Source: an uncultured Prevotellaceae bacterium
GTDB taxonomy: Bacteria; Bacteroidota; Bacteroidia; Bacteroidales; Bacteroidaceae
Direction: 5' to 3'
DNA length: 64,000 nucleotides
Assembly (NCBI GenBank): GCA_902769705.1
Contig: CACXPX010000008.1
Location: 1 to 64,000 of the forward strand
Part shown: one piece after another, positions 35,931 to 45,352 of the stretch
Position numbering within the stretch: the first letter of the stretch is position 1
How the letters are laid out: each line of letters begins with the position of its first letter
Notes under the pieces: model-generated
What the model saw: only the letters and a program-made list of their open reading frames with translations
The model's database searches: none
What the model was told of the DNA's origin: nothing
Position numbers and translations under genes: made by a program

Positions 35931-38354
35931 ATGAGAAAAATGGCAATGATGTGCATGGTAGCACTTTTAATGGGATGCAACTCCACAGACATGGAGCAGC
36001 AGATAGATGAACTCTACGGCAGGATGTCGCAAGAAGAACGTATTGCTCAGTTGAGAAGTATGTATATGGATGAACTCTTCAACGAGCAAGGACAGTTGGA
36101 CACCGCGAAATGCCGACAATTGATTCCCAATGGCATCGGACACTTCTCGCAGTATGCCAGTCAGAAACCGATGAATCCCAATGAACTGCGCGATCGCGTG
36201 AAAGCCGTCCAAGATTGGCTGATGGAAAACACGCCCAATCGAATTCCTGCGCTATTTCATGAGGAAGTATTATCAGGCATCAACACTAGAGACGCCACCA
36301 TCTATCCCCAACAAATAGGCCAAGCATGTTCGTTCAACCCCGAATTAGCCAAGCTAAAAACGCACCAGACAGGTATCGCTATGCGCAAGATGGGTGGCGT
36401 ACTGTCGCTCTCACCGATGGTTGATGTATGTCGCACGCCAAGTTTCAACCGTCTCGAGGAGTCATATGGCGAAGATGCCTACCTATCAGCTGTGATGGGT
36501 GTGGCATTTGTCAGAGGCTTGCAACAAGATTTCCAGGACTTGTCACAAGGCGTAGGTGCCTGTTCCAAGCACTATCTGGGCTATGGAGGTGGCGGCAATG
36601 CCGATGAGAAGGAACTGATGGAAGAAATCCTGATGCCCCACGAGGCGATGATACGATTGGCGGGCAGCCGTGCTCTGATGCCAGGCTATCATGCCATGCT
36701 AGATGAAAATGGCGATACCGTGAACTGTGTGGCCAACAGCAAGATTCTCAAAGACATTCTCCGCAACTATCTTGGCTTCGACGGAATGGTGGTGAGCGAC
36801 TATACCGCCATCAACCAACTGCCAGATTTGGAGAGTCCCGTAGAAAAGGCAGCCGCAGCCATCAATGGTGGTTGTGATGTCGATTTCCCAAGGGGAGAGA
36901 ACTATCAATATTTGCAAGAGGCAATAGACAAAGGATTGGTGAAACAGGAAGTACTGGAACGCGCCGTGAAAAATGTGCTCAGGTATAAGTTGCGGGCAGG
37001 ATTGCTGAATGACATCATCCAGAAGGACCATCCCGTACTCTTTGGACAAGCGCCCTATCTTTACCAATGGAATCCTGAAGAAATCAAACTTGACACTCCC
37101 GAAGAGCGCCAGACGGCTTACGACATCGCCACGCAGTCAGTAGTGCTGCTCGAAAACAATGGAATTCTTCCGCTCGACGGTTCAAAGGTCAATGCCCAAA
37201 GCTCTAAGTTGAACATCCTTGTAACTGGTCCCAACGCCAACACCATGTGGGCAATGTGTGGCGACTATTCCTTCCCAGCCATGACCTATTTCTGGAAGAA
37301 AGTGGAAACCGACCTCGACCATCCGCATGTCGTAACGCTATTGGAAGGCATGAAAGCCAAGATGCCCGAAGGCACAAATCTGATGTATGAACGTGGTTGC
37401 GACTGGACAGAAGAAATCGAGACCAAATATGCCGTTGAAGGCGACGAGCGCGCATGGGAATACGAAATTCTGCACCGAAAAGTTGATGCTGGCGAAAAAG
37501 CTGACAAGGCTGAAGCCCTTAAATTGGCCAAGCAAGCCGATGTGATTGTTGCAGCCGTGGGTGAGAATGTGATGCTCTGTGGTGAGAACCGCGACCGCAA
37601 AGGACTTCGTTTGCCTGGAAAACAAGAACAGTATGTCGAAGAACTCATCAGCACGGGCAAACCCGTGGTGCTAGTTGTCTTTGGAGGCAGAGCGCAGGTG
37701 ATTTCTGGTCTCGCTGAGAAGTGTGCCGCCGTCATTCAGGCTTGGTATCCAGGCGAGGAAGGTGGCAACGCTGTGGCCGACATTCTCTACGGAAAAGTGT
37801 CGCCATCCGCAAAACTGTCAGTCAGTTATCCCAATACCGAGGTATACTCCCCCCTTTGCTACAACTACTCGGCAAAGCAAGACTCACGTGTGCAGTGGCC
37901 TTTCGGCTATGGTCTGAGCTACACCACGTTCGAATACAAGAATCTGCAAGTGGACAACACAGCCTCTACGACTGACAAAAGTGTGACCCTCTCATTTGAG
38001 GTGAAGAACACGGGCAAGATGGCAGCAGATGAGATTGCACAAATCTATCTCTCGCCTACCGAAGAAAGCCAACAGATTCGCCCCATCCAACTACAAGGCT
38101 TTGCCCGCGTGCCGCTCGAACCAGGTGAATCGAAAACGGTGAAGGTGAAACTGTATACCGAGCAGTTCGGCTTCTACACCAACGAAGGCAAGCGCCAATG
38201 GAACGTTCGCCCAGGCACGTTTGTCGTGAAAGTGGGAGCCTCATCGGCCGACATCAAGCTGCAAGAGAAGATTACTTTGAAGGGAAATGCCGTCAGCAAG
38301 CCTCTGCGTGAGTATTATTTCTCTGAAAGTACGGTCATCGCTAGGGAGCAATAA
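35931..38354 (+). CDS. GH3 glycosidase, lipoprotein
   Basis: 807 residues with a short lipoprotein signal (MVALLMGC). The GH3 barrel carries GVGACSKHYLGYGGGG (substrate-binding Lys-His) and the nucleophile Asp in GMVVSDYTAI. The sandwich domain (VIVAAVGENVMLCGENRDR, QAWYPGEEGGNAVADI) and a fibronectin III-like domain (FGYGLSYTTFEYKNL) follow. Likely beta-glucosidase or beta-xylosidase type. It is only distantly like the other GH3 in this window (10157-12529): both have the three-domain layout, but loops and N-termini differ. Ends at a long inverted repeat shared with the convergent methyltransferase gene. Confidence 0.93.
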   Translation: MRKMAMMCMVALLMGCNSTDMEQQIDELYGRMSQEERIAQLRSMYMDELFNEQGQLDTAKCRQLIPNGIGHFSQYASQKPMNPNELRDRVKAVQDWLMENTPNRIPALFHEEVLSGINTRDATIYPQQIGQACSFNPELAKLKTHQTGIAMRKMGGVLSLSPMVDVCRTPSFNRLEESYGEDAYLSAVMGVAFVRGLQQDFQDLSQGVGACSKHYLGYGGGGNADEKELMEEILMPHEAMIRLAGSRALMPGYHAMLDENGDTVNCVANSKILKDILRNYLGFDGMVVSDYTAINQLPDLESPVEKAAAAINGGCDVDFPRGENYQYLQEAIDKGLVKQEVLERAVKNVLRYKLRAGLLNDIIQKDHPVLFGQAPYLYQWNPEEIKLDTPEERQTAYDIATQSVVLLENNGILPLDGSKVNAQSSKLNILVTGPNANTMWAMCGDYSFPAMTYFWKKVETDLDHPHVVTLLEGMKAKMPEGTNLMYERGCDWTEEIETKYAVEGDERAWEYEILHRKVDAGEKADKAEALKLAKQADVIVAAVGENVMLCGENRDRKGLRLPGKQEQYVEELISTGKPVVLVVFGGRAQVISGLAEKCAAVIQAWYPGEEGGNAVADILYGKVSPSAKLSVSYPNTEVYSPLCYNYSAKQDSRVQWPFGYGLSYTTFEYKNLQVDNTASTTDKSVTLSFEVKNTGKMAADEIAQIYLSPTEESQQIRPIQLQGFARVPLEPGESKTVKVKLYTEQFGFYTNEGKRQWNVRPGTFVVKVGASSADIKLQEKITLKGNAVSKPLREYYFSESTVIAREQ

Positions 38355-38364
38355 AAGTTTAAAA

Positions 38365-38445
38365 GGCATAAAGTGGAGTGGAAGGGCATAAAGGGACATT
38401 ACTTCAGCATTTGTCTCTTTAAACCCCTCCACTCCACTTTATGCC
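38365..38445. terminator. Long inverted repeat between convergent genes
   Basis: A perfect 17-bp arm GGCATAAAGTGGAGTGG (38365-38381) pairs with CCACTCCACTTTATGCC (38429-38445) across a 47-nt loop. It lies between the GH3 stop and the methyltransferase stop, and the right flank runs into CTCTTTTTTT. It probably ends transcription in both directions, although the loop is large for a textbook terminator and the element may be a small mobile palindrome. Confidence 0.55.
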
Positions 38446-38447
38446 CT

Positions 38448-39095
38448 TTATGCTCTTTTTTTCCTAATTATAGTGAGTCCGTCGCGCAACGGCAAAATCA
38501 CCTGCTCGGCTCGAGTGTCGGCAGCCACATGTTCGTTGAAAAGGTTGATGCCACGCGTCTGATGGTCGCTGCTATAGGTTTCGTCAACCACATGGCCGTC
38601 CCAAAGCGTGTTGTCAGCCAACAAGAAACCGCCTTTGCGGAGCAGAGGGAACACCGTCTCGTAAGTCTCCACATACGTCCGCTTGTCGCCATCTATGAAA
38701 GCCATATCGAACTCGATGCCCAACTGTGGCGCCAGTTTGTTAGCGTCGCCGATGCGGAAATCAATTCTATCGGCCACAGGCGACTGTTCTATCCAAGGCC
38801 GAGTGAAATCCTCCATCTCATCATTCACCTCGAACGTGTAGACGCGACCACCCTCCTCCAGCCCCTCAGCCATACAGATAGCGCTATATCCGCTGAACGT
38901 CCCCACTTCCAAAATGTTCTTCGGACGAATCATCTGCACCAGCATTTTCAGCAACCGACCCTGCAAATGGCCACTCACCATTCGTCCATGAATGGTGTGG
39001 ACATTCGTGGCGCGCCAAAGCCGATACAGATAATCGGGCTCGGGCTCTATATGTGCAAGGATGTAATCCTGCAACTCGTCCTTCATCGAGAACAA
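38448..39095 (-). CDS. Class I SAM-dependent O-methyltransferase
   Basis: 215 residues. SAM-binding motif I is ILEVGTFSGYSAICMAEGL, followed by VYTFEVNDEMEDF, then DMAFIDGDKRTYVETYE, and FLLADNTLWDGHVVD: the order of the bacterial caffeoyl-CoA OMT-like family (Pfam Methyltransf_3). The acceptor is unknown. The gene follows aroQ by 9 bp on the same strand, which suggests co-transcription but not necessarily a shared pathway. Confidence 0.88.
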   Translation of the reverse strand: MFSMKDELQDYILAHIEPEPDYLYRLWRATNVHTIHGRMVSGHLQGRLLKMLVQMIRPKNILEVGTFSGYSAICMAEGLEEGGRVYTFEVNDEMEDFTRPWIEQSPVADRIDFRIGDANKLAPQLGIEFDMAFIDGDKRTYVETYETVFPLLRKGGFLLADNTLWDGHVVDETYSSDHQTRGINLFNEHVAADTRAEQVILPLRDGLTIIRKKRA

Positions 39096-39104
39096 ATCTT
39101 CGAT

Positions 39105-39530
39105 TTACCCAATCGCCAACAATGCCTCAACAGCCAACCGATAGGAGTCGAGTCCGAAGCCGGCAATCACACCCAGACAAGCGCACGAAATCATCGAGCG
39201 GTGGCGGAACTCCTCGCGTTTGTGCACGTTGGAAATATGAACCTCCACCACAGGGCTCTTCAGCGAGCGAATGCAGTCTTGCAAGGCGATGCTCGTATGG
39301 GTGTAGGCACCTGCGTTGAACACGATGCCGTCGGCCTCGAAGCCCACCTCTTGCAACTTGTTGATCAACTCACCCTCGACGTTGCTTTGGTAATAGGCAA
39401 TCTCCACATCGGGGAACTTGGCGCGAAGTGTGGGCAGAAACTGGTCGAACGACGACGAGCCGTAGATGCCTGGCTCACGCGTGCCCAACAGATTCAGGTT
39501 CGGTCCGTTGATGATTTGAATCTTCTTCAT
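39105..39530 (-). CDS. aroQ: Type II 3-dehydroquinate dehydratase
   Basis: 141 residues. The type II signature is at the N-terminus (IQIINGPNLNLLGTREPGIY). The substrate-binding and catalytic His region follows (FNAGAYTHTSIALQD, then VVEVHISNVHKREEFRH). It catalyses the third step of the shikimate pathway, forming 3-dehydroshikimate. Upstream of the methyltransferase gene by 9 bp, and divergent from xerD. Confidence 0.95.
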   Translation of the reverse strand: MKKIQIINGPNLNLLGTREPGIYGSSSFDQFLPTLRAKFPDVEIAYYQSNVEGELINKLQEVGFEADGIVFNAGAYTHTSIALQDCIRSLKSPVVEVHISNVHKREEFRHRSMISCACLGVIAGFGLDSYRLAVEALLAIG

Positions 39531-39580
39531 ACCAATAATGAATTATGAATCATGAACTATGAATTCTGAATTTAATTTAT

Positions 39581-39588
39581 TAACTTTG
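39581..39588 (+). promoter_or_regulatory. -7 element before xerD
   Basis: TAACTTTG at 39581-39588 matches TAnnTTTG, 20 bp before the ATG at 39608. The complementary CAAAAGTA at 39591-39598 reads TACTTTTG on the minus strand, a possible -7 for aroQ. No good -33 element is seen for either. The preceding 39538-39573 is a run of ATGAAnT-type simple repeats. Confidence 0.4.
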
Positions 39589-39607
39589 CGCAAAAGTAAC
39601 AAAAAGA

Positions 39608-40522
39608 ATGGAAAAAGACAAGAAAACGGCCAGAAATATCGTGCGAAGCTACGTGCGCTATCTGAAACTGGAACGCAACTATTCGCCCAACACGCTGGAA
39701 GCCTACCAACACGACCTCCGCCATCTGCTCGACTATTGCGAGCGCGAAGGCAAAGAGCCGTTGGCTTTGAAATTGGAAGACCTGCAGCATTTTGCCGCCA
39801 CCATCCATGAACTCGGCATCGGACCCACTTCGCAAGCGCGCATCTTGAGCGGCGTGCGCTCGTTCTACCGCTATCTGCTGCTCGACGGATACATCGACAA
39901 CGACCCCACCGAACTCCTCGAGTCGCCCCGTTTGGGCGAGCATCTGCCCGAGGTGCTGAGCACCGAAGAAGTGGACCAACTCGAAGACTCCATCGACCTA
40001 TCCACCAACGAAGGCCATCGCAACCGCGCCATCATCGAAGTGCTGTTCTCCTGCGGCCTGCGCGTCAGCGAACTGGTCAACCTCAAATACTCCGACCTCT
40101 TCCTCGAAGAAGGCTATATTCGCGTATTGGGAAAGGGCTCGAAAGAGCGACTCGTGCCAATTTCAGAAAGAGCTATCCACGAGCTCGACAACTGGCGCTC
40201 CGTTCGCAACCTGATGGTCATCAAGCCAGGCGAAGAAGACTACGTTTTCCTCAACCGTCGCGGAGCCCACCTCACGCGCACCATGATTCTCATCATGATC
40301 AAGCGGCAAGCCGAAGCGGCAGGCATTGCGAAAACCATCTCGCCCCACACCCTGCGCCACTCGTTTGCTACAGCCCTGCTCGAGGGTGGAGCCGACCTCC
40401 GTGTGATTCAGGCGCTCTTGGGTCACGAGAGCATTGGAACAACCGAAATCTACACCCACATCGACACGTCGACACTCAGAAAAGAGATTCTCGAGCACCA
40501 TCCGAGAAACAAGAAAAAGTGA
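39608..40522 (+). CDS. xerD: Tyrosine recombinase XerD (chromosome dimer resolution)
   Basis: 304 residues. The N-terminal SAM-like core-binding domain (YLKLERNYSPNTLEAYQHDL) is followed by the catalytic domain. Its residues are visible: Arg in CGLRVSELVNL, Lys in GKGSKERLVPI, His-x-x-Arg in HTLRHSFATAL, His in LLGHESIGTT, and the nucleophile Tyr in EIYTHID. Length and layout fit Bacteroidetes XerD; XerC is the alternative and would need comparison with the other recombinase of the genome. The partner for dif-site resolution is not in the window. A 22-nt repeat array follows 30 bp downstream. Confidence 0.9.
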   Translation: MEKDKKTARNIVRSYVRYLKLERNYSPNTLEAYQHDLRHLLDYCEREGKEPLALKLEDLQHFAATIHELGIGPTSQARILSGVRSFYRYLLLDGYIDNDPTELLESPRLGEHLPEVLSTEEVDQLEDSIDLSTNEGHRNRAIIEVLFSCGLRVSELVNLKYSDLFLEEGYIRVLGKGSKERLVPISERAIHELDNWRSVRNLMVIKPGEEDYVFLNRRGAHLTRTMILIMIKRQAEAAGIAKTISPHTLRHSFATALLEGGADLRVIQALLGHESIGTTEIYTHIDTSTLRKEILEHHPRNKKK

Positions 40523-40550
40523 ATCGCACCCGCAACCGCAGGCGGCAAAT

Positions 40551-40760
40551 CCATCAAAGCATGCACCTGATGTTGTCAAAGCATACTTCTGATGCTGTCA
40601 GAGCATACATATAGCGTTGTCAAAGCATACATCTTGTGAAGTAAAATAAATTATTTTACTCGGTAAAATAAATTATTTTGCATTGTAAAATAAATTATTT
40701 TGGTCGGTAAAATAAATTATTTTACCAGACCATAGCTATCCTTTGAGAAGACCATTTGCC
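40551..40760. repeat. 22-nt tandem array B with palindromic units
   Basis: Units start at 40554, 40576, 40598 and 40620 (TCAAAGCATAC-type, 22 nt each), then at 40641, 40663, 40685 and 40707 (GTAAAATAAATTATTTT plus 5 variable bases, 22 nt each). The second type is a near-perfect palindrome; the last copy reads GGTAAAATAAATTATTTTAC plus C. The phase barely shifts (21 nt) where one type gives way to the other. After the palindromes, CCTTTGAG near 40739 suggests a unit in the opposite orientation. The palindromic part matches array D at 60153-60195. Confidence 0.85.
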
Positions 40761-40878
40761 GCAACTGACATCATCACTCCATATCTTTTACCGCAGAGCA
40801 ATGTGATAATAAAAGAAAAAAAATGATGGAATGGTGTAGTTTTTGGGCAATCGCTGCGTCTAATTGGGAAAAAAGAGA

Positions 40879-40886
40879 TAAATTTG
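40879..40886 (+). promoter_or_regulatory. -7 element before the M16 protease gene
   Basis: TAAATTTG at 40879-40886 matches TAnnTTTG and lies 30 bp before the ATG at 40916. No good -33 element is present at the expected distance. Confidence 0.45.
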
Positions 40887-40915
40887 CACACAAATTGAAA
40901 ACCATCAAAATTGAT

Positions 40916-43735
40916 ATGAAAATGAAGAAATTCTTTGCAGCTCTGCTGCTTACCATCATCGGCACGATGTCGGTGATGGCTCAGATGGAAATGCCTTCCA
41001 TCCCCAAAGATCCCGATGTTAGAATCGGCAAACTGGACAACGGACTGACTTATTACATCCGCCACAACAACTGGCCGGAGAATCGCGCTGAGTTCTACAT
41101 CGCCCAAAAGGTGGGTTCCATTCAGGAGAACGACGACCAGCGTGGTCTGGCCCACTTCTTGGAGCACATGGCCTTCAACGGCTCGAAGCACTTCAAGGGC
41201 AACGAACTGCTGCGCTGGTGCGAGAGTGTCGGCGTGAAGTTCGGCACCGACCTGAACGCTTACACCTCCATCGACCAGACGGTCTATAACATCAGCAACG
41301 TTCCCACCACGCGCGAGAGCATCATCGACTCGTGTCTGCTCATCCTCTACGACTGGGCCGACGGTCTGCTGCTCGAACAAGAGGAGATTGAGAAGGAGCG
41401 TGGCGTGATTCACGAAGAGTGGCGTCTGCGCACCAGTGCCCAGATGCGCATGCTGGAGCGCGACCTGCCGAAACTCTATCCCGGCTCAAAATACGGCCAC
41501 CGCATGCCCATCGGATTGATGGAAATCATCGACAACTTCGAGCGCCCGTTCCTCCAAGCCTATTACGAGAAATGGTATCGCCCCGACAATCAGGGCATCA
41601 TCGTCGTGGGTGATGTGGATGTGGACAAGGTGGAGCAGAAAATCAAGACGCTCTTCTCGCCCATCGTGCTGCCCGAGAACCGCGCGCTGGTAACCACAGA
41701 GCCCGTTCCCGACAATGCCGAGCCCATCTTCGTCATCGACAAAGACAAGGAGCAGCAGGTCAACTTGGTTGACATCATGATGAAGCACGAGGCCTTCCCC
41801 GACTCGCTGAAGGGTTCGTTGGTCTATCTCCTCACCAACTACATGAAGAACGCTGCCCTCTCGATGCTCAACGACCGCCTGCGCGAATATGCCGAGAAGC
41901 CCGAGAGCCCGTTCCTTCAGGCCTCGGCTGGCGACGGACAATACGTGCTCTCGAAGACCGTTGACGCCTTCGAACTGGACATTCTGCCCAAGGACGGACA
42001 GATGGAAGCCGCTGTCACAACGGTGCTGACCGAGGCCCGCCGCGCCGCCGAGTTCGGTTTCACACCCACCGAGTACAACCGCTTCAAAGCCAACTATACC
42101 AGTTCGCTTGACAAGCAATATTCGAACAAAGACAAACGCTACAACAGCCAGTTTGTGAACCAATATGTGCAAAACTTCCTTTCCAACGAGCCCATCCCCA
42201 GCATCGACTACACTTACGAGACGATGAAGCAATACGTGCCGATGCTACCGTTGGAAGGTGTCAACATGGTGATTAAGGAACTTGTGTCGATGAAGGACTC
42301 CAACCTCGTTGTACTGAACTTCAACAACGAGAAGGAAGGTGCCGTCTATCCCACGGAGGATGGTTTGAAGAATGCCATTTCTGCCGCCCGCTCCGCCCAG
42401 ATTGAGGCCTATGTGGACAACGTGAAGGACGAGCCGCTGATGACCGTGCTGCCCAAGAAGGGCTCCATCAAGAAAGAGACGAAGAACAACCTCTTCGGTT
42501 ACACCGAGCTCACCCTTTCGAATGGCGCGAAAGTGTTGCTGAAGCAGACCGACTTGAAGAAAGACCAGGTGATTCTGAGTGGTGAGGGATTTGGTGGTTC
42601 CGCCCTCTATGGCGAGAAGGATTTCAATAACATCAAGATTTTCGATGAGGTGATTGAGTCTAGCGGACTGGGCAACTTCTCGCACACAGAATTGGAAAAA
42701 GCCCTAGCTGGCAAGATTGCAAGCGCATCGCTCAGCATTAGCGAAAACCGTCTGAATGTCAGCGGAAGTTCCACTCCGAAGGATGTGGAGACCATGCTGC
42801 AACTGGTTTACCTCTATTTCACCAACATTGCAAAAGACCAGAAATCGTATGACAATACGATGCAGACTGCAGAGGTTTCGCTGAAGAACCGTCTGCTGCA
42901 GCCCGAGAACGTGTTCAACGACTCGCTGACAGCCACCGTCACCTGCCACAACCCGCGCAACAAGCCTTTGGAAGTGGCCGACCTCGACAAGGTGAACTAC
43001 GACCGCATCCTGCAGATGGCCAAGGAGCAAACGGCTAACGCTGCCGCATTCACCTTCACCATTATCGGCAACTACGACGAAGCCTCCATCCGCCCGCTCA
43101 TCGAGCAATACCTGGCTTCGCTGCCCTCACAAAAGAAGGTGGTGAAGAGCAAAAAGGTGGACACCGACTACGAAGGAAATGTCGTTAACAACTTCAAACA
43201 TAAGGCGGAGACACCGAAGGCCATCGCCATGATGCATTGGTATTCGAAGCAAATCCCCTACACGTTGGAGAACAGCATCAAGGCTTCCATCGTCGGGCAG
43301 ATTCTGAGCATGGAATACCTGAAGAAGATTCGTGAGGACGCCAGCGCTGCCTACACGGTGGCTTCGCAAGCCGGAATAAGCCGCACCGACTTCGAGACGA
43401 CCACACAAGTCCTCGCCTATTGCCCCATGAAACCCGAAAAGGCTGACGTTGCGGTGCAAATCATGCGCGACGAGGTGAACGCTATGACGAAGACTTGCGA
43501 TGCCGACAAACTGCAGAAAGTGAAGGAATACATGCTGAAGAACCACGGTGACCAGCTGAAGCAGAACAGCTATTGGCTCAACCGAATCACCAACTGGCGC
43601 AAGTTCGGCGTTGACTTCCACACCGACTTCGAGAAGATTGTGAACGCTCAGACCGTGGAGAGCATCTGCGCCTTCGTCAAGGAACTGCTGAAGGCCGGCA
43701 ACCACGTCGAAGTCACCATGCTTCCGGCTGAGTAA
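40916..43735 (+). CDS. M16-family zinc metalloprotease, secreted
   Basis: 939 residues from the ATG at 40916 ([18 protein letters not shown], signal peptide ending MAQ). The frame continues upstream but without a promoter in front. The zinc-binding inverted motif is [13 protein letters not shown] (H-x-x-E-H), with the further Glu in [14 protein letters not shown]. The normal M16 arrangement of four domains follows, the C-terminal half ([28 protein letters not shown]) being the inactive partner. Such pitrilysin-like proteases digest peptides in the periplasm. Ends at a hairpin terminator near 43779. Confidence 0.92.
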   Translation: MKMKKFFAALLLTIIGTMSVMAQMEMPSIPKDPDVRIGKLDNGLTYYIRHNNWPENRAEFYIAQKVGSIQENDDQRGLAHFLEHMAFNGSKHFKGNELLRWCESVGVKFGTDLNAYTSIDQTVYNISNVPTTRESIIDSCLLILYDWADGLLLEQEEIEKERGVIHEEWRLRTSAQMRMLERDLPKLYPGSKYGHRMPIGLMEIIDNFERPFLQAYYEKWYRPDNQGIIVVGDVDVDKVEQKIKTLFSPIVLPENRALVTTEPVPDNAEPIFVIDKDKEQQVNLVDIMMKHEAFPDSLKGSLVYLLTNYMKNAALSMLNDRLREYAEKPESPFLQASAGDGQYVLSKTVDAFELDILPKDGQMEAAVTTVLTEARRAAEFGFTPTEYNRFKANYTSSLDKQYSNKDKRYNSQFVNQYVQNFLSNEPIPSIDYTYETMKQYVPMLPLEGVNMVIKELVSMKDSNLVVLNFNNEKEGAVYPTEDGLKNAISAARSAQIEAYVDNVKDEPLMTVLPKKGSIKKETKNNLFGYTELTLSNGAKVLLKQTDLKKDQVILSGEGFGGSALYGEKDFNNIKIFDEVIESSGLGNFSHTELEKALAGKIASASLSISENRLNVSGSSTPKDVETMLQLVYLYFTNIAKDQKSYDNTMQTAEVSLKNRLLQPENVFNDSLTATVTCHNPRNKPLEVADLDKVNYDRILQMAKEQTANAAAFTFTIIGNYDEASIRPLIEQYLASLPSQKKVVKSKKVDTDYEGNVVNNFKHKAETPKAIAMMHWYSKQIPYTLENSIKASIVGQILSMEYLKKIREDASAAYTVASQAGISRTDFETTTQVLAYCPMKPEKADVAVQIMRDEVNAMTKTCDADKLQKVKEYMLKNHGDQLKQNSYWLNRITNWRKFGVDFHTDFEKIVNAQTVESICAFVKELLKAGNHVEVTMLPAE

Positions 43736-43777
43736 ATAACCTCATAAACACAGGCTTTCTCGATAGCCTGACAAGCG

Positions 43778-43818
43778 TAACAGGCGGTCCGTCGAGCGAT
43801 GGGTCGCCTGTTAACTTT
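43778..43818 (+). terminator. Terminator after the M16 protease gene
   Basis: AACAGGCGGTCC (about 43779-43790) pairs with GGGTCGCCTGTT (about 43801-43812), with an imperfect centre, followed by AACTTT. The U-tract is weak. Confidence 0.5.
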
Positions 43819-43838
43819 GATGAAATTTGTCCGTTTAT

Positions 43839-43869
43839 TTTGCCAATCACGGAAAAAGGTGTACCTTTG
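43839..43869 (+). promoter_or_regulatory. metK promoter overlapping an inverted repeat
   Basis: TTTG at 43839-43842, 19 bp, then TACCTTTG at 43862-43869, an ideal Bacteroidetes promoter. The -7 element is inside AAGGTGTACCTT (43856-43867), which is exactly inverted as AAGGTACACCTT at 43883-43894. A T-rich tract follows, then AGGAGG at 43918-43923 as the metK ribosome-binding site. The repeat could be an operator or an early attenuator. Confidence 0.7.
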
Positions 43870-43932
43870 CAAATCCAAAGCGAAGGTACACCTTATTTTT
43901 TAAATTTTATATATCATAGGAGGAAACAGATT

Positions 43933-45312
43933 ATGCCGTATTTGTTTACATCAGAATCAGTATCGGAAGGCCATCCCGACAAGGTAGCCGACCAGATTAG
44001 TGACGCTATATTAGACCAGTTTCTGGCCTACGACCCCGATGCCCGTTGCGCCATCGAATCGTTTGTGACAACGGGCCAAGTGGTGATTATGGGTGAGGTG
44101 AAGTCTGAGGCCTACATCGACCTGCAGACGATGGCTCGCCGCACCATCAACAAGATTGGCTACACGAAGTCGGAATACCAGTTCGACGGAAACTCGTGTG
44201 GTGTGCTTACAGCCATTCACGAGCAAAGCGACGACATCAACCGAGGCGTTGACCGTGCCGCATGGATGAAGACCCCCTCTGGCTCCCCCTGTTTAGGGGG
44301 AGAAGGGAAGTCCTCCCTAAACAGGGAGGATTTAGGAGAGTCTATCAACCAAGGTGCTGGTGACCAAGGCATGATGTTCGGCTATGCAGTGAACGAGACG
44401 GAGGATTATATGCCCGTTTCGCTGCATTTGGCTCATCTGTTGATGCGCACGCTGGCGGATATTCGAAAGGAAGGAAAGGTGATGACCTATCTGCGCCCCG
44501 ATGCAAAGAGTCAGGTGACGGTGGAATACAGCGACGAAGGCATTCCACAACGCATCCACACCATCGTTGTCAGCACCCAGCACGACGAATTTGATGAAGA
44601 CGAAGCCATGCTTTCCCGCATCCAAGACGACGTCATCCATATTCTCATCCCGCGCGTGAAGCAGCAGATACGCAGCCAAAAGGTGCTCGATCTCTTCGGT
44701 TCGGACAACTACTATGTCAACCCGACCGACAACATCGGCGAGGTCCCGGGCATCAAGGTCTATGTCAATCCTACGGGCAAGTTCGTCATCGGCGGTCCTC
44801 ATGGCGATACAGGACTGACTGGCCGCAAAATCATTGTCGACACCTATGGCGGTAAGGGAGCCCACGGCGGCGGTGCCTTCTCGGGCAAGGATTCGTCTAA
44901 GGTGGACCGCTCGGCAGCTTACGCCGCCCGTCACATTGCCAAGAACATGGTGGCTGCTGGTGTGAGCGACGAGATATTGGTGCAGGTGAGTTATGCCATC
45001 GGTGTGGCCAAACCCATGAACATCTACGTCAACACCTACGGACGTTCGCGCGTTCAGATGAGCGACGGCGAGATTGCCAAGAAGATTGAACAATTGTTCG
45101 ACCTGCGCCCCAAAGTGATTGAACGCACATTGAAGTTGCGCCAGCCCATGTATCTGGAGACTGCCGCCTACGGACATATGGGCCGCAAGAACGAGGTGGT
45201 GAAGAAAGAATTCACATCGCGCTATCACGAGACGCGCGTCATCGACGTGGAACTTTTCACTTGGGAGAAGCTCGACCGCGTTGACGACATCCGTCGTGCA
45301 TTCAACCTCTAA
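43933..45312 (+). CDS. metK: S-adenosylmethionine synthetase with an inserted segment
   Basis: 459 residues from the ATG at 43933 behind a good AGGAGG site, against about 430 for the family. MetK motifs are complete: [32 protein letters not shown] (ATP binding), [20 protein letters not shown] and [10 protein letters not shown]. Between GVDRA and QGAGDQG there is an extra segment of about 24 residues ([20 protein letters not shown] and onward) where relatives have only a few. Its DNA is an inverted-repeat element in frame. The enzyme makes SAM from methionine and ATP. It should be the only copy, so the insert is presumably tolerated. Confidence 0.95.
   Translation: MPYLFTSESVSEGHPDKVADQISDAILDQFLAYDPDARCAIESFVTTGQVVIMGEVKSEAYIDLQTMARRTINKIGYTKSEYQFDGNSCGVLTAIHEQSDDINRGVDRAAWMKTPSGSPCLGGEGKSSLNREDLGESINQGAGDQGMMFGYAVNETEDYMPVSLHLAHLLMRTLADIRKEGKVMTYLRPDAKSQVTVEYSDEGIPQRIHTIVVSTQHDEFDEDEAMLSRIQDDVIHILIPRVKQQIRSQKVLDLFGSDNYYVNPTDNIGEVPGIKVYVNPTGKFVIGGPHGDTGLTGRKIIVDTYGGKGAHGGGAFSGKDSSKVDRSAAYAARHIAKNMVAAGVSDEILVQVSYAIGVAKPMNIYVNTYGRSRVQMSDGEIAKKIEQLFDLRPKVIERTLKLRQPMYLETAAYGHMGRKNEVVKKEFTSRYHETRVIDVELFTWEKLDRVDDIRRAFNL
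44268..44341. repeat. Inverted-repeat element inserted in frame in metK
   Basis: CTCCCCCTGTTTAGGGGGAG (44283-44302) is followed by an inverted relative, TCCTCCCTAAACAGGGAGGA (44311-44330), with GACCCCCT on one side and GGAGAGTC on the other. About 72 bp, a multiple of three, without stop codons in the metK frame. The C-run and G-run palindromes resemble the larger element at 59804-59988 and the hairpin at 6910-6938. This is consistent with a mobile or spreading palindromic family. Confidence 0.7.
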
Positions 45313-45352
45313 CCTTTCCGAGTACCTCTGGTAAGTATAGAAAAAACATCTC

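Noticed and set aside
43839-43932. SAM riboswitch upstream of metK
   Set aside because: The leader is only about 55 nt after the predicted start and shows no known SAM-sensing motif; the inverted repeat overlaps the promoter instead.
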